NCBI GenBank assembly: GCA_002722255.1
Contig: PBLD01000001.1
Span: forward strand, 459,401 to 523,400
DNA: 64,000 nt
Source of the DNA: Winogradskyella sp.
Lineage (GTDB): Bacteria; Bacteroidota; Bacteroidia; Flavobacteriales; Flavobacteriaceae
Direction of reading: 5' to 3'
In this document: positions 9,279-18,064 of the stretch, piece by piece
Layout of the letters: every line of letters starts with the position of its first letter
Position numbering within the stretch: position 1 is the first letter of the stretch
Position numbers and translations under genes: made by a program
Notes under the pieces: generated by a model
The model's input: only the letters and a program-made list of their open reading frames with translations
Database searches by the model: none
Told to the model about the DNA's origin: nothing

Positions 9279-10781
9279 TTATTTAGTTAATTTTAGGTCA
9301 TTTAAACTATCTGCTATTTTTCGGTCATTTGATAGTCTTGGTATTTTATTTTGCCCTCCAAGCTTTCCTATTGACTTCATATAGGACTGAAAACCATCTT
9401 TTTTTACTCTTGTGATTACTAAAGGTCTTAAAACTTTCCCTTCTATTAAATCAAAATAATAACTGTTTTGTTTTTGAAGAGAAGCTTCTAAATCTTGAAT
9501 AAACCTTAATTCATCTTTCGGTTCGTTTTCAAACTCAATAAACCATTCGTGATATGGCAATCCTTCAGAAGGGTTAATTTGAGGCGCTACAGTAAATTCG
9601 TTTACTGTAATATCAGTATTTGCCGTAGCTTCTTTTAGCGCTTGCTCTACTTCTTTGCCAATAACGTGTTCTCCAAAAGCAGAGATAAAATGTTTTATTC
9701 TTCCACTTACAATAACTCTATAAGGTTTTAATGATGTAAACTCCACTGTGTCTCCAATATTATATGCCCAAAGACCTGCGGTTGTAGAAATAAGCATAAC
9801 ATAGTTAACTCCAAGTTCTACATCTTTTATTGTAATACGTTCTGGATGATCTTCAAAAAAATCTTCTGCTTTTATAAACTCGTAAAAGATACCTGAGTTT
9901 AACTGCAATAACATGCCCTTTTGATCCTGCTTGTCTTGAAACGCAAAAAATCCTTCACTTGCTGGATAAAGTTCTATACTGTCAACTTTTCTCCCTATTA
10001 AATTTTCAAATTTTGCTCTGTACGGTTCATAATTAACTCCTCCGAAAATAAACAAATTGAAATTTTTGAATATGTCTCCAACTTTCTGCCCTTTCTTATC
10101 AATCAATTTTTCAAAGTACATTTGTACCCAAGATGGAATTCCGGATATGATGCTCATATCTTCATTTACCGTCTCTTCTACAATAGCATTAACCTTAGTT
10201 TCCCAATCTTCTATACAATTGGTTTCTAAGCTTGGCATTCTGTTTTTTTGAAGATATTTTGGCACATAATGTGCTACAATACCTGAAAGTCTTCCTAATT
10301 TTATACCATGCTTTTCTTCTAAAATTGGACTTCCTTGGAGAAAAATCATCTTACCATCTACAAATTTTGTATTGCCAGTTTCGTGAATATACATTAGGAT
10401 TGCATTTCTTGCAGCTTCTACATGTGTAGGCATGCTTTCCTTTGTTATAGGAATATATTTTGCGCCAGATGTTGTTCCTGAGGTTTTAGCAAAATAAATA
10501 GGTTTTCCTTTCCAAAGTATGTTTTCTTCGCCTTTTACTACACGTTCTACATAGGGTCTTAGAGCCTCGTAATCTCTTACCGGAACTAAATTTTTGAAGT
10601 CTTCATAAGACTGAATCGTATTAAACTTATGATCTTTACCAAAAACCGTATTTGAGGCTTCCTTAATGAGATTTTGAAACACCTTATCTTGGGTTTCTAC
10701 TGGTTGAGAAGCCCATTTATTGATGCGCTTTGCTATTAGTTTAGCAAATGGTTTTGATAGTGCTGCTTTAATCGAAGGCAT
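9279..10781 (-). CDS. GH3 family acyl-adenylating protein
   Basis: 500 residues matching the GH3 fold (ANL superfamily; plant members conjugate amino acids to jasmonate and auxin). Visible: the ATP-binding segment YFAKTSGTTSGAKYIPIT (about 103-120), the acyl-site region LYPASEGFFAFQD and the hinge region RVIVSGRIKHFISAFGEHV. It starts in a TAATG overlap with the stop of the M23 peptidase gene. Bacterial GH3 proteins are widespread in Bacteroidota, but substrates are largely unknown. The ATP-dependent ligase activity is inferred from the family. Confidence 0.88.
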   Translation of the reverse strand: MPSIKAALSKPFAKLIAKRINKWASQPVETQDKVFQNLIKEASNTVFGKDHKFNTIQSYEDFKNLVPVRDYEALRPYVERVVKGEENILWKGKPIYFAKTSGTTSGAKYIPITKESMPTHVEAARNAILMYIHETGNTKFVDGKMIFLQGSPILEEKHGIKLGRLSGIVAHYVPKYLQKNRMPSLETNCIEDWETKVNAIVEETVNEDMSIISGIPSWVQMYFEKLIDKKGQKVGDIFKNFNLFIFGGVNYEPYRAKFENLIGRKVDSIELYPASEGFFAFQDKQDQKGMLLQLNSGIFYEFIKAEDFFEDHPERITIKDVELGVNYVMLISTTAGLWAYNIGDTVEFTSLKPYRVIVSGRIKHFISAFGEHVIGKEVEQALKEATANTDITVNEFTVAPQINPSEGLPYHEWFIEFENEPKDELRFIQDLEASLQKQNSYYFDLIEGKVLRPLVITRVKKDGFQSYMKSIGKLGGQNKIPRLSNDRKIADSLNDLKLTK

Positions 10782-11650
10782 TACTGAAAATCAATAAAAT
10801 TAGTTGGATTTACTGGATAACCTTTACTCCATAATTCAAAATGAAGGTGTGGTCCTGTGCTTAATTCTCCTGTATTACCAGACATGGCAATAACCTCGCC
10901 TGCTTTTACCAAATCTCCCTGAGATTTTGTTATAGCAGAATTATGCTTATATACAGATATTAACTCTTGATTATGCTCTATTATAACAACATAACCTGTT
11001 TCTACCGTCCACTCAGCAAAAATTACTGTACCGTCTGCTGTAGCTTTTACAGGCGTGTTAGTTGCTACAACGACATCTACAGCATAATGCTTATCTTTTA
11101 AATTGTAATTTTGTGATATGGACCCATTTACTGGCGGAAAAAGCACAATATTATTTTGGTCTGAAGTATCTTCAAACAAATTGTATTTATCTTCTTTTTC
11201 AACCTTTTCTCTTAATAGTGAATCTGGTTTATTGGTTGTTATTTGTAAAACCTCTGGATCGTTTTTTGCAGCTTCAATAACAGAATCTCTATTAAACTCT
11301 ACCGTAGAAACTTCTCCTGTAAGTACTTTTTTGATTGAAGCATAGTAGCGTTGTTTTGATTCTATTTCTCTTACTAAAGAGTCTGTTTTATAATTTAGCA
11401 TTGAAGCTTCCTTTTTTAATTTTGCGGAAGAATAACCAGGAATATACTCTCTTAATGGAGTGAAAGCTATTAGGAGAATGGTGAAAAAAACAAGCAAAAT
11501 AGCAGATAATGATGTTAACACAAATACATTGAGTCGTGTTAATTTTATTGCAAATCGTTCTTCAAAAGTGTCCTCATTAAGTATAACCAAGCGATACTTA
11601 TGAAGTAGTTTTTTAGTAAACTTCTTTTCTTTTTTCTTCTTTTTTGCCAT
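10781..11650 (-). CDS. M23 family metallopeptidase, membrane anchored
   Basis: 289 residues: Lys-rich cytoplasmic tail (1-40), one transmembrane helix (41-63), a charged coiled-coil-like linker, and a C-terminal LytM/M23 domain. Zinc ligands are all present: H188-xxx-D192 and HLH at 268-270, with the His at about 236. So it should be an active peptidoglycan endopeptidase in the periplasm rather than a degenerate regulator. Co-transcribed with GH3 (1-nt stop/start overlap). A TAATTTTG box ends 5 nt before its ATG. Confidence 0.92.
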   Translation of the reverse strand: MAKKKKKEKKFTKKLLHKYRLVILNEDTFEERFAIKLTRLNVFVLTSLSAILLVFFTILLIAFTPLREYIPGYSSAKLKKEASMLNYKTDSLVREIESKQRYYASIKKVLTGEVSTVEFNRDSVIEAAKNDPEVLQITTNKPDSLLREKVEKEDKYNLFEDTSDQNNIVLFPPVNGSISQNYNLKDKHYAVDVVVATNTPVKATADGTVIFAEWTVETGYVVIIEHNQELISVYKHNSAITKSQGDLVKAGEVIAMSGNTGELSTGPHLHFELWSKGYPVNPTNFIDFQ

Positions 11651-11655
11651 TAAAA

Positions 11656-11663
11656 CAAAATTA
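11656..11663 (-). promoter_or_regulatory. Predicted -7 box for M23-GH3 operon
   Basis: Minus-strand TAATTTTG matches TAnnTTTG and ends only 5 nt from the ATG at 11650, leaving almost no room for a 5' UTR. A possible -33 TTG (CAA on plus strand at 11688-11690) is 24 nt upstream. Confidence 0.4.
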
Positions 11664-11737
11664 AATAAAATAGTGAAACGGTATTCCCAATAGTTATTAA
11701 AGTTGAGAATACAACGTTATATTTAAAGTTTAATTAC

Positions 11738-11745
11738 TAACTTTG
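11738..11745 (+). promoter_or_regulatory. Predicted -7 box for tatA
   Basis: TAACTTTG, a TAnnTTTG match 18 nt before the tatA ATG at 11764. No convincing -33 element was seen. Confidence 0.45.
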
Positions 11746-11763
11746 CGGTCTAAATTTGAAGTT

Positions 11764-11949
11764 ATGATTACTAGTAGTATATTTTTAGGTGCAATAGGTC
11801 CAGGTTCTTGGGTATTAATTGCTTTAGCTGTCTTATTATTATTTGGCGGAAAGAAAATTCCTGAATTAATGAGAGGTTTAGGAAGTGGAATAAAAGAGTT
11901 TAAAGACGCAAGTAAAGACGAGACTTCTGAAAAGAAAGAAGAACAATAG
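11764..11949 (+). CDS. tatA: Sec-independent translocase subunit TatA/TatE
   Basis: 61 residues from the ATG at 11764; an in-frame TTG at 11743 would add seven residues but overlaps the predicted -7 box, so it is rejected. Typical TatA: short periplasmic N-terminus, one transmembrane helix (about 12-28), hinge FGGKKIPEL, then amphipathic [10 protein letters not shown] helix and an acidic/basic tail. It forms the pore of the twin-arginine pathway with TatC, which is not in this window. Monocistronic, followed by a strong terminator. Confidence 0.93.
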   Translation: MITSSIFLGAIGPGSWVLIALAVLLLFGGKKIPELMRGLGSGIKEFKDASKDETSEKKEEQ

Positions 11950-11970
11950 ACGTTTTATTTAAAAACATAA

Positions 11971-12001
11971 AAAAAGCCAACTTTTTCAAGTTGGCTTTTT
12001 T
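11971..12001. terminator. Bidirectional terminator between tatA and DUF4837
   Basis: Perfect hairpin with arms AAAAAGCCAACTT and AAGTTGGCTTTTT around a short loop, with A-run on one side and T-run on the other, between convergent genes. Confidence 0.9.
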
Positions 12002-12002
12002 A

Positions 12003-12983
12003 TTACTTAATCTTTATTGATTTTATCATCGACTCTAATTCGAAGACATATTCTGCTTTTCTTAATGATGGTGCATAAACATAACCATCTGCTATGAGGA
12101 AACGTTTGTTTACTTTATCTTCTATAGCGTAGGTAATAAATGGTCCTGCCATAGTAAAGCCTTTCATTTCCCAAATACCTCTTACCTCGTAAGCTGGCTT
12201 ATTATCTATTATAGTTTCAAACATTGCAGGCGCGTAAGCATCTTCTACAGCCATATAAATACCATCTTCTCCCGGAATTTTTGTTTTAGTAATATGATCT
12301 CGCATTTTTATAATGTCTACTACTGTGCTATCTCCTTCTGTAATTGTTTCTAGTGGCACTTCATAGAACATTAATTCTATAGTTTTTGAATTACTTAGAT
12401 TTTTTCTTATCCAGAAAAAGTCGTCTTCTGCTTTAGCAATTCTGTATGCTGATGGAATATTTACGCTAAAGCCCATTTTTTTCTGTATTGCGCTTACATC
12501 AAGTAGGTCTAGCTTTATTCTTCTTTGCTTTTCTTTAACTTCTTCTTTGTTAAATGCATCAATAATTTTAGCCTTGTTTTCTTGTAGCTGACTAATTATT
12601 TCTTCATTCGTTTTGCCTCCAACAACGGCTACTGTTTGCGGTTTTGCAAAAGCATTATTAGCTATTTTGGTTGTGGGAGTTAAATTGGCTTTTTCAATTT
12701 TAAGAATTATTCTACTGCGTGTTGCAAATCCATCAAAGACTTGAGGTGGAATTTGTCGAAGCTTAAACATTGGCTCATCAACTGGTAAACCATTCAGTGG
12801 TGCTGCAAAAATCTTTCTAATATTTTCTCCAATACTTCCTTCCCATAAATCATTATCTACAACTACAGAAATACTATTTAGATTTCCATTAGATTCTGGA
12901 AGAAATATCCTGTTATCTTCCTCTTTTTTGTCTCCACAAGCTGTTAGCAATAAGCAAAATAAAAGTGCATATAGCGTTCTCAT
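12003..12983 (-). CDS. DUF4837 family lipoprotein
   Basis: 326 residues with a lipoprotein signal peptide (hydrophobic 4-15, lipobox LTAC with Cys16, then GDKKEED). The remainder matches my recollection of the Bacteroidota-specific DUF4837 family: an N-terminal LPESNG..N..SVVVDNDLW segment followed by GLPVDEPMFKLRQIPP. Function is unknown. The acidic residues after the Cys (DKKEED) could act as a Bacteroidota lipoprotein export signal, an inference. It lies 23 nt upstream of the next minus gene's stop side, probably cotranscribed with nothing else. Confidence 0.85.
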   Translation of the reverse strand: MRTLYALLFCLLLTACGDKKEEDNRIFLPESNGNLNSISVVVDNDLWEGSIGENIRKIFAAPLNGLPVDEPMFKLRQIPPQVFDGFATRSRIILKIEKANLTPTTKIANNAFAKPQTVAVVGGKTNEEIISQLQENKAKIIDAFNKEEVKEKQRRIKLDLLDVSAIQKKMGFSVNIPSAYRIAKAEDDFFWIRKNLSNSKTIELMFYEVPLETITEGDSTVVDIIKMRDHITKTKIPGEDGIYMAVEDAYAPAMFETIIDNKPAYEVRGIWEMKGFTMAGPFITYAIEDKVNKRFLIADGYVYAPSLRKAEYVFELESMIKSIKIK

Positions 12984-13006
12984 AAATTAATTTTTTTGTT
13001 GGTTTA

Positions 13007-14554
13007 TTACTCAGACACAATAAGTGTCATTCCTATTTTGAGTTTACTACCACTAATATCGTTCCAATCTTTAAGATTTTGAATAGAAACTCCAGAAAAT
13101 TTTTGTGAGATGCTCCAAAGTGTATCACCAGACTTTACTACATATGTCCTCTTCCCTTTTGTATTAACGGTTGTTTTTGACGCTTTTGGTTTTGAATCTA
13201 CAACCGGTTTTCGCGGATAAATTGTTAATCGTTGTCCTATTCTAAGGTTATTGTTCCTTAATCCATTCCAACGTTTTATCTGGCTAACCCTAACGCCATA
13301 TCTCCTTGCTATTTTTCCTAGGTAATCCCCATTTTTAACACGATATCTTATTTTTGTATCTGCGTTAAATAATTGCGGTAAGGGTTTTTCTCGTTTATCG
13401 AATTCCGCTTTAGCAAATGCATATATTTTTTCTTCGTTAGACGTAAAGACACCTATTGCTTCCCTAGGTAAACGTAGTACATAAGTTTTACCTTCAATCT
13501 TTGGAATAATATCTAACTTGTATGATGGATTTAAAAACTGAAGTTCTTCTATTTTAACACCTGTAGTTTCTGATACCTGATCTAGCGTAATCATTTGCTT
13601 AACATGTACTGTATCGGTTTGGATTAGTTGAAAAGGCGGCCTTTCTGGCTTAAAACCGTGTTCTTCTGCATACTCAAAAATATACATAGTTGCTAAAAAT
13701 GCTGGTACATAACCTGCTGTTTCACGTGGAAGATTTGGTCTAATATTCCAATAGTTTTTGTAACCTCCAGATCGTCTTATGGCTTTGTTTACATTTCCAG
13801 GACCAGAGTTATATGCTGCTAATGCTAAATCCCAATCTCCAAATATTCTGTAGAGTCTAGACAGATATTTTGCTGCTGCAGTAGTTGAACTTATAGGGTC
13901 GCTGCGCTCATCTACATAACTACTTACATCGAGACCATATTCTTTTCCGGTTCCGAACATAAACTGCCATAAGCCTGTAGCTCCTACTCTAGATCTTGCT
14001 TTTGGTTTTAACGCAGACTCTACAATAGACAAGTACTTCATTTCTAAAGGAATGTTGTGATTGTCAAATTCAGCCTCGAACATTGGGAAATAAAAATGAC
14101 TTAAGCCCATTAAGCGCTCTATAGATGTTCTTCTGTGCTTTAAATAACGCTTTATTACACTTTCTAAAGACGGGTTATACTCAACATTAAAAGGTGTTCT
14201 CGCATTGAGACGTGCTAACCTTGCTTTTAAGGTATCTGTTGATAGTTCTGGATAATCAATAGGCTCATACGTTAATTCTGTTACGGATTTGTAGATTGTA
14301 TCATACAATGAGTTACTGTATAATTCTTCTAACCATTTTTGGTCTAATTCTGCGGCTTCAGGATGGTCTTTAAGATTTTTGATGTCTAATGTATCTTGTT
14401 CTGCAGGAATTATTTTTCCGTTCACAATTGATTTTCCATCAATGATAGAGTCACTAACCTTGGTAGTTGTGGATATGGAGTCTGTCTTTGTTTGCGAAAA
14501 TCCTAATGAAGCAAAACTACAGACTACGAATAAAATTTTAAATTTGTATTGCAT
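13007..14554 (-). CDS. Lytic transglycosylase with two LysM domains (MltD-like)
   Basis: 515 residues from ATG at 14554; a GTG at 14575 would lie inside the upstream hairpin, so the ATG is preferred and gives a clean signal peptide ending near GFSQ. Central SLT domain with catalytic Glu in IVESALKPKARSRVGATGLW and the later AAYNSGPGNV motif. Two C-terminal LysM repeats start at YRVKNGDYLGKIA and YVVKSGDTLWSIS. It cleaves peptidoglycan glycan strands to anhydromuropeptides in the periplasm. No lipobox is obvious. Confidence 0.93.
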   Translation of the reverse strand: MQYKFKILFVVCSFASLGFSQTKTDSISTTTKVSDSIIDGKSIVNGKIIPAEQDTLDIKNLKDHPEAAELDQKWLEELYSNSLYDTIYKSVTELTYEPIDYPELSTDTLKARLARLNARTPFNVEYNPSLESVIKRYLKHRRTSIERLMGLSHFYFPMFEAEFDNHNIPLEMKYLSIVESALKPKARSRVGATGLWQFMFGTGKEYGLDVSSYVDERSDPISSTTAAAKYLSRLYRIFGDWDLALAAYNSGPGNVNKAIRRSGGYKNYWNIRPNLPRETAGYVPAFLATMYIFEYAEEHGFKPERPPFQLIQTDTVHVKQMITLDQVSETTGVKIEELQFLNPSYKLDIIPKIEGKTYVLRLPREAIGVFTSNEEKIYAFAKAEFDKREKPLPQLFNADTKIRYRVKNGDYLGKIARRYGVRVSQIKRWNGLRNNNLRIGQRLTIYPRKPVVDSKPKASKTTVNTKGKRTYVVKSGDTLWSISQKFSGVSIQNLKDWNDISGSKLKIGMTLIVSE

Positions 14555-14564
14555 ATAATAATAA

Positions 14565-14594
14565 AGACCTACCACTCTTAACGTTAGTAGGTCT
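14565..14594 (-). terminator. Possible pgk terminator or mltD leader hairpin
   Basis: 8-bp perfect arms AGACCTAC/GTAGGTCT with a 14-nt loop; on the minus strand it is followed by TTTATTATTAT. A second perfect 8-bp hairpin (TATACTCA/TGAGTATA) lies at 14617-14644. Both sit between pgk and the transglycosylase gene; the U-tract is weak. Confidence 0.45.
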
Positions 14595-14660
14595 AAAAAT
14601 AGTATTTTTTCTGACTTATACTCAGCTTTAAATATTTGAGTATACTTATTTATGTTTTAT

Positions 14661-15848
14661 TTATTGTAGAATAGCCGCGATACCAGGTAGTGTCTTTCCT
14701 TCTAAGCTTTCTAGCATAGCTCCACCTCCAGTACTTACGTAGCTTACTTTATCTTCAAAACCAAACTCTTTTACAGCTGCTACAGAATCTCCTCCTCCTA
14801 CTAAAGAAAATGCTCCGTTTTTTGTAGCGTTAGCAATAGAGTTTCCAAGTGCTATGGTGCCTTTAGAGAAGGTTTCCATTTCAAAAACACCAAGCGGACC
14901 GTTCCATAAAATGGTTTTACACTTATTAACTACATCATTAAAAATCTCTAAAGATTTTGGCCCAGCATCCAAACCTTGCCATCCATCAGGAATGTGATAA
15001 ACATCCACATGCTGTGTATTGGCATCGTTGCTAAAAGCATCTGCAGCAATAACATCTACAGGTATATGAACTTGCACACCTTTAGCCTCTGCTTGTTTTA
15101 ATATATCTAAAGCCAATTCCATTTTATCATCTTCACAGATAGAATCTCCAACAGATCCTCCTTTAGCTTTAATGAATGTAAATGTCATTCCGCCACCAAT
15201 AATAAGGTGATCTACTTTGTCTAAAATATTTTCGATAACGGTGATTTTTGAAGATACTTTAGCTCCACCAAGTACAGCTAAAACAGGCTTTTCACCATCT
15301 TCTAATACTTTTTTGATGCTTTCTATTTCTTTTGCCAATAAGCTCCCGAAGCATTTAGCATCTGGGAAAAATTCTGCAACAATTGTCGTAGAAGCGTGTG
15401 CTCTGTGCGCAGTACCAAAAGCATCATTAACATAGATATCTCCTAGCTTAGATAATTGCTTTGCAAAGTCTTTGTCTCCTTTTGTTTCCTCGTCATGAAA
15501 ACGCAAGTTTTCAAGTAATAAAATTTCACCAGGTTGTAAGTCATTTGCCATTGCTTCAGCCTCTTCTCCTACACAGTTGCTGGCAAATTTTACTTCTACT
15601 CCTAAAACATCTTTAATTTCTGAAACAATATGTTTAAGAGAAAATTCATCTTGTACACCTTTAGGTCTGCCTAAATGCGACATTAAAATACAGCTTCCTC
15701 CATCTTCTAAAACCTTTATAATTGTTGGTTTTGCCGAAACGATTCTTGTGTTGTCTGTAACTTCAAAATTGTCATTTAAAGGCACATTAAAATCTACACG
15801 GATTAATGCTTTTTTGTTTTCAAAATTAAAATCGTTTAGTGTCTTCAT
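14661..15848 (-). CDS. pgk: Phosphoglycerate kinase
   Basis: 395 residues from the ATG at 15848, the usual PGK length; the 14 extra upstream residues of the longer frame are not family-like and would overlap the promoter. Glycolytic transfer of phosphate from 1,3-bisphosphoglycerate to ADP. Signatures: [13 protein letters not shown] (11-23), [19 protein letters not shown] and the C-terminal GGGDSVAAV nucleotide-binding loop. A divergent TATATTTG promoter box is 39 nt upstream. Confidence 0.97.
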   Translation of the reverse strand: MKTLNDFNFENKKALIRVDFNVPLNDNFEVTDNTRIVSAKPTIIKVLEDGGSCILMSHLGRPKGVQDEFSLKHIVSEIKDVLGVEVKFASNCVGEEAEAMANDLQPGEILLLENLRFHDEETKGDKDFAKQLSKLGDIYVNDAFGTAHRAHASTTIVAEFFPDAKCFGSLLAKEIESIKKVLEDGEKPVLAVLGGAKVSSKITVIENILDKVDHLIIGGGMTFTFIKAKGGSVGDSICEDDKMELALDILKQAEAKGVQVHIPVDVIAADAFSNDANTQHVDVYHIPDGWQGLDAGPKSLEIFNDVVNKCKTILWNGPLGVFEMETFSKGTIALGNSIANATKNGAFSLVGGGDSVAAVKEFGFEDKVSYVSTGGGAMLESLEGKTLPGIAAILQ

Positions 15849-15887
15849 CTGTTTTAAATAAGGAATATGTTTCTCTGTTTTGAATAA

Positions 15888-15895
15888 CAAATATA
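15888..15895 (-). promoter_or_regulatory. Predicted -7 box for pgk
   Basis: Minus-strand TATATTTG, full match to TAnnTTTG, 39 nt upstream of the pgk ATG; divergent to the holB box 28 nt away. Confidence 0.5.
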
Positions 15896-15922
15896 AAGAT
15901 TAGAAAGCATAAAAAAATTACA

Positions 15923-15930
15923 TAGTTTTG
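15923..15930 (+). promoter_or_regulatory. Predicted -7 box for holB (leaderless-type spacing)
   Basis: TAGTTTTG matches TAnnTTTG and ends 4 nt before the holB ATG, so transcription would begin at or just before the start codon. Confidence 0.4.
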
Positions 15931-15934
15931 CTTT

Positions 15935-17089
15935 ATGTTATTTTCTGAAGTTTTAGGGCAAGAACACATTAAAAATCACCTTACAACAAGTGTTGATCAA
16001 GGTAGAATTGCACACGCACAACTTTTTGTTGGACCAGAAGGTTCTGGCACTTTACCAATGGCCATAGCTTATGCACAATACATTTTATGCAGCAACACTG
16101 GTGGCGAAAACACTGGCGGAAATGAATCTTGTAATCTAAAATTCAAGAACGTATCGCATCCCGATTTGCACTTTGCGTTTCCTGTTACTACAAGTGATAA
16201 GGTAAAAAGTAAACCTGTTTCTAATTTTTATCTCGAAGAATGGAGACAATTGTTAGAACAGCAACCTTACGGCAATCTTTTTGATTGGTACAAATTGTTG
16301 GGTGTGGACAATAAACAAGGGCAGATTGGTGTTGATGAAGCTTTTGAAATTGTAAAGTCCCTTTCACTTAAATCTTATGAAGGTGGTTACAAAGTAATGC
16401 TAATTTGGATGGCTGAAAAAATGAACACAGCATGTGCCAATAAGCTCTTAAAACTCATTGAGGAGCCACCAGAAAAAACCATTTTCATTCTCATTGCAGA
16501 AGACGAAGAGCAAATTATTAATACCATTCGTTCGCGATGTCAAATACTAACATTTCCTCCACTAGCAGAAGAAGCAATTACTGAAGCTTTGGTGAGAAAT
16601 TATCATATTGAAAACGCTGTTGCTACCAAAATTGCACATCAAGCTAATGGTAATTATAACAAGGCTTGCGATCTTATTTATCAAGATAGTGAAGACATTC
16701 AGTTTGAAAAATGGTTTATTCTTTGGGTACGTTCGGCTTTTAAGGCTAGAGGCAATAAAAGTGCTATTCATGATTTGATATCCTGGAGTGAAGAAATTGC
16801 AAAAACCGGAAGAGAAACACAAAAGAAGTTTTTAGCGTTTTGTCTCAATTATTTTAGACAAGCCATGCTTATGAATTATAAAGCTGATTCTTTGGTGTAT
16901 TTAGAACCAAAATCCGAAGGTTTTAAACTTGAGAATTTTGCACCCTTTGTGCATGGCAATAATATTTTGGAGATTAGTGATGAGCTTCAAGATGCTATTT
17001 ATCACATAGAACGAAATGGGAATTCTAAGATTATCTTAACCGATTTAAGTATAAAACTTACTCGTTTACTACATAAAAAAGCTGTCTAA
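15935..17089 (+). CDS. holB: DNA polymerase III subunit delta'
   Basis: 384 residues of the clamp-loader delta' type, an AAA+ protein of the DnaX complex. N-terminus LFSEVLGQEHIKNHL and RIAHAQLFVGPEGSG resemble the Walker-A region; as usual in delta', the P-loop is degenerate (GPEGSGT). NKLLKLIEEPPEKTIF and RSRCQILTFPPL are the conserved sensor-1 and SRC (arginine finger) motifs. Single gene divergent from pgk and convergent with DUF4249. Confidence 0.93.
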   Translation: MLFSEVLGQEHIKNHLTTSVDQGRIAHAQLFVGPEGSGTLPMAIAYAQYILCSNTGGENTGGNESCNLKFKNVSHPDLHFAFPVTTSDKVKSKPVSNFYLEEWRQLLEQQPYGNLFDWYKLLGVDNKQGQIGVDEAFEIVKSLSLKSYEGGYKVMLIWMAEKMNTACANKLLKLIEEPPEKTIFILIAEDEEQIINTIRSRCQILTFPPLAEEAITEALVRNYHIENAVATKIAHQANGNYNKACDLIYQDSEDIQFEKWFILWVRSAFKARGNKSAIHDLISWSEEIAKTGRETQKKFLAFCLNYFRQAMLMNYKADSLVYLEPKSEGFKLENFAPFVHGNNILEISDELQDAIYHIERNGNSKIILTDLSIKLTRLLHKKAV

Positions 17090-17105
17090 AAAGAATGAGA
17101 ATCTA

Positions 17106-17182
17106 TCAATCTGAACTCGTTTCAGAATCTCAAAAAAACTGATTTTCAAATTGTTTTAGAATCTGAAACAAGTTTAGATTGA
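17106..17182. repeat. Inverted pair of REP-like palindromes
   Basis: Left arm 17106-17130 and right arm 17158-17182 are inverted copies of about 25 bp with three mismatches; each arm is itself quasi-palindromic (TCTGAA...TTCAGA). The right end reads ATTGACA. The block lies between convergent holB and the DUF4249 gene and could also serve as a terminator. Confidence 0.75.
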
Positions 17183-17214
17183 CAAAACATTAACTTTTCA
17201 AATAACCTCTTTTT

Positions 17215-18060
17215 TTATTCAAAAGTATAGGAAGTTACATTGACTTCCGTTAGCCTAAAATACCCAAAAGCATACTGTTCTGGGTTGGTAGGATTAATAC
17301 AATTCCCTCTAATTAAAGCAGAATTAGATGAAAACGGATCGCCACCACTGTAATACTGTTCTATCAATAATCTCATATAGTTGTAATACTGTTCGGAAAT
17401 ACCATAAAGCTCAATATCTACTATATCTCCAGGTTGAAATGCTGCTTCACCATTATCTTCATCATCATCTTTTTCAAAAAAATCATGTACCTCATTACCA
17501 TTCACAAACTCGTCTGAAATATCTTCAAAATAAGGAAACAAATCTCCATCTTCATAATAACGAATAAGGTAATAGTTTTCTTCATCTACAGGATCGTCGA
17601 AATAGACATTCACCTCTAGTAATTCATCATCAAAACCTCCTTCAATACTTTGTGTAATACTATTGATGTCTGAAACGGACATTAATGTTTCTGTAGCTTC
17701 ATAATTTTCGCCTGCATAACTAACATCTAAACGGTACGTATCTCCAATAACAGGCACAAAATTATCTACAGTATAACTGCCATCATTTTGATCATTGAAC
17801 GTGAATATTGCTCCAGAGTTTGTGTTGGTAACTGTAACAACTGCTCCGCTAACACTTGTATCTTCACCTGTATTAAAATACGGTGTAGACATACTTAAGT
17901 TTATGGTTTGCTCATTGCCTGCTGTGCCTTTTTCCCAATCTAAAGACGCTTCTATAACCAAGCGTGGTTCTACGTTATCTAAATCTACATCTATAACATC
18001 TTCGCACGATGCAAAAACAACAAAAGTCATTAGGATTAGTGATTTTATATAGTTTTTCAT
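17215..18060 (-). CDS. DUF4249 family lipoprotein
   Basis: 281 residues; lipoprotein signal peptide with FASC (Cys19) followed by EDVIDVDLDNVEPRLVIEA, a DUF4249-like start. Predicted mostly beta, acidic. DUF4249 proteins are regularly encoded just downstream of a TonB-dependent receptor, as here (4-nt gap after the receptor), and are presumed to be its surface-exposed lipoprotein partner, analogous to SusD-type partners. The ligand is unknown. Confidence 0.88.
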   Translation of the reverse strand: MKNYIKSLILMTFVVFASCEDVIDVDLDNVEPRLVIEASLDWEKGTAGNEQTINLSMSTPYFNTGEDTSVSGAVVTVTNTNSGAIFTFNDQNDGSYTVDNFVPVIGDTYRLDVSYAGENYEATETLMSVSDINSITQSIEGGFDDELLEVNVYFDDPVDEENYYLIRYYEDGDLFPYFEDISDEFVNGNEVHDFFEKDDDEDNGEAAFQPGDIVDIELYGISEQYYNYMRLLIEQYYSGGDPFSSNSALIRGNCINPTNPEQYAFGYFRLTEVNVTSYTFE

Positions 18061-18064
18061 GATC

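Noticed and set aside
13718..13733. Third parS-like sequence TGTTTCACGTGGAAGA
   Set aside because: Two mismatches, not palindromic, and inside the coding sequence of the transglycosylase; probably coincidental.
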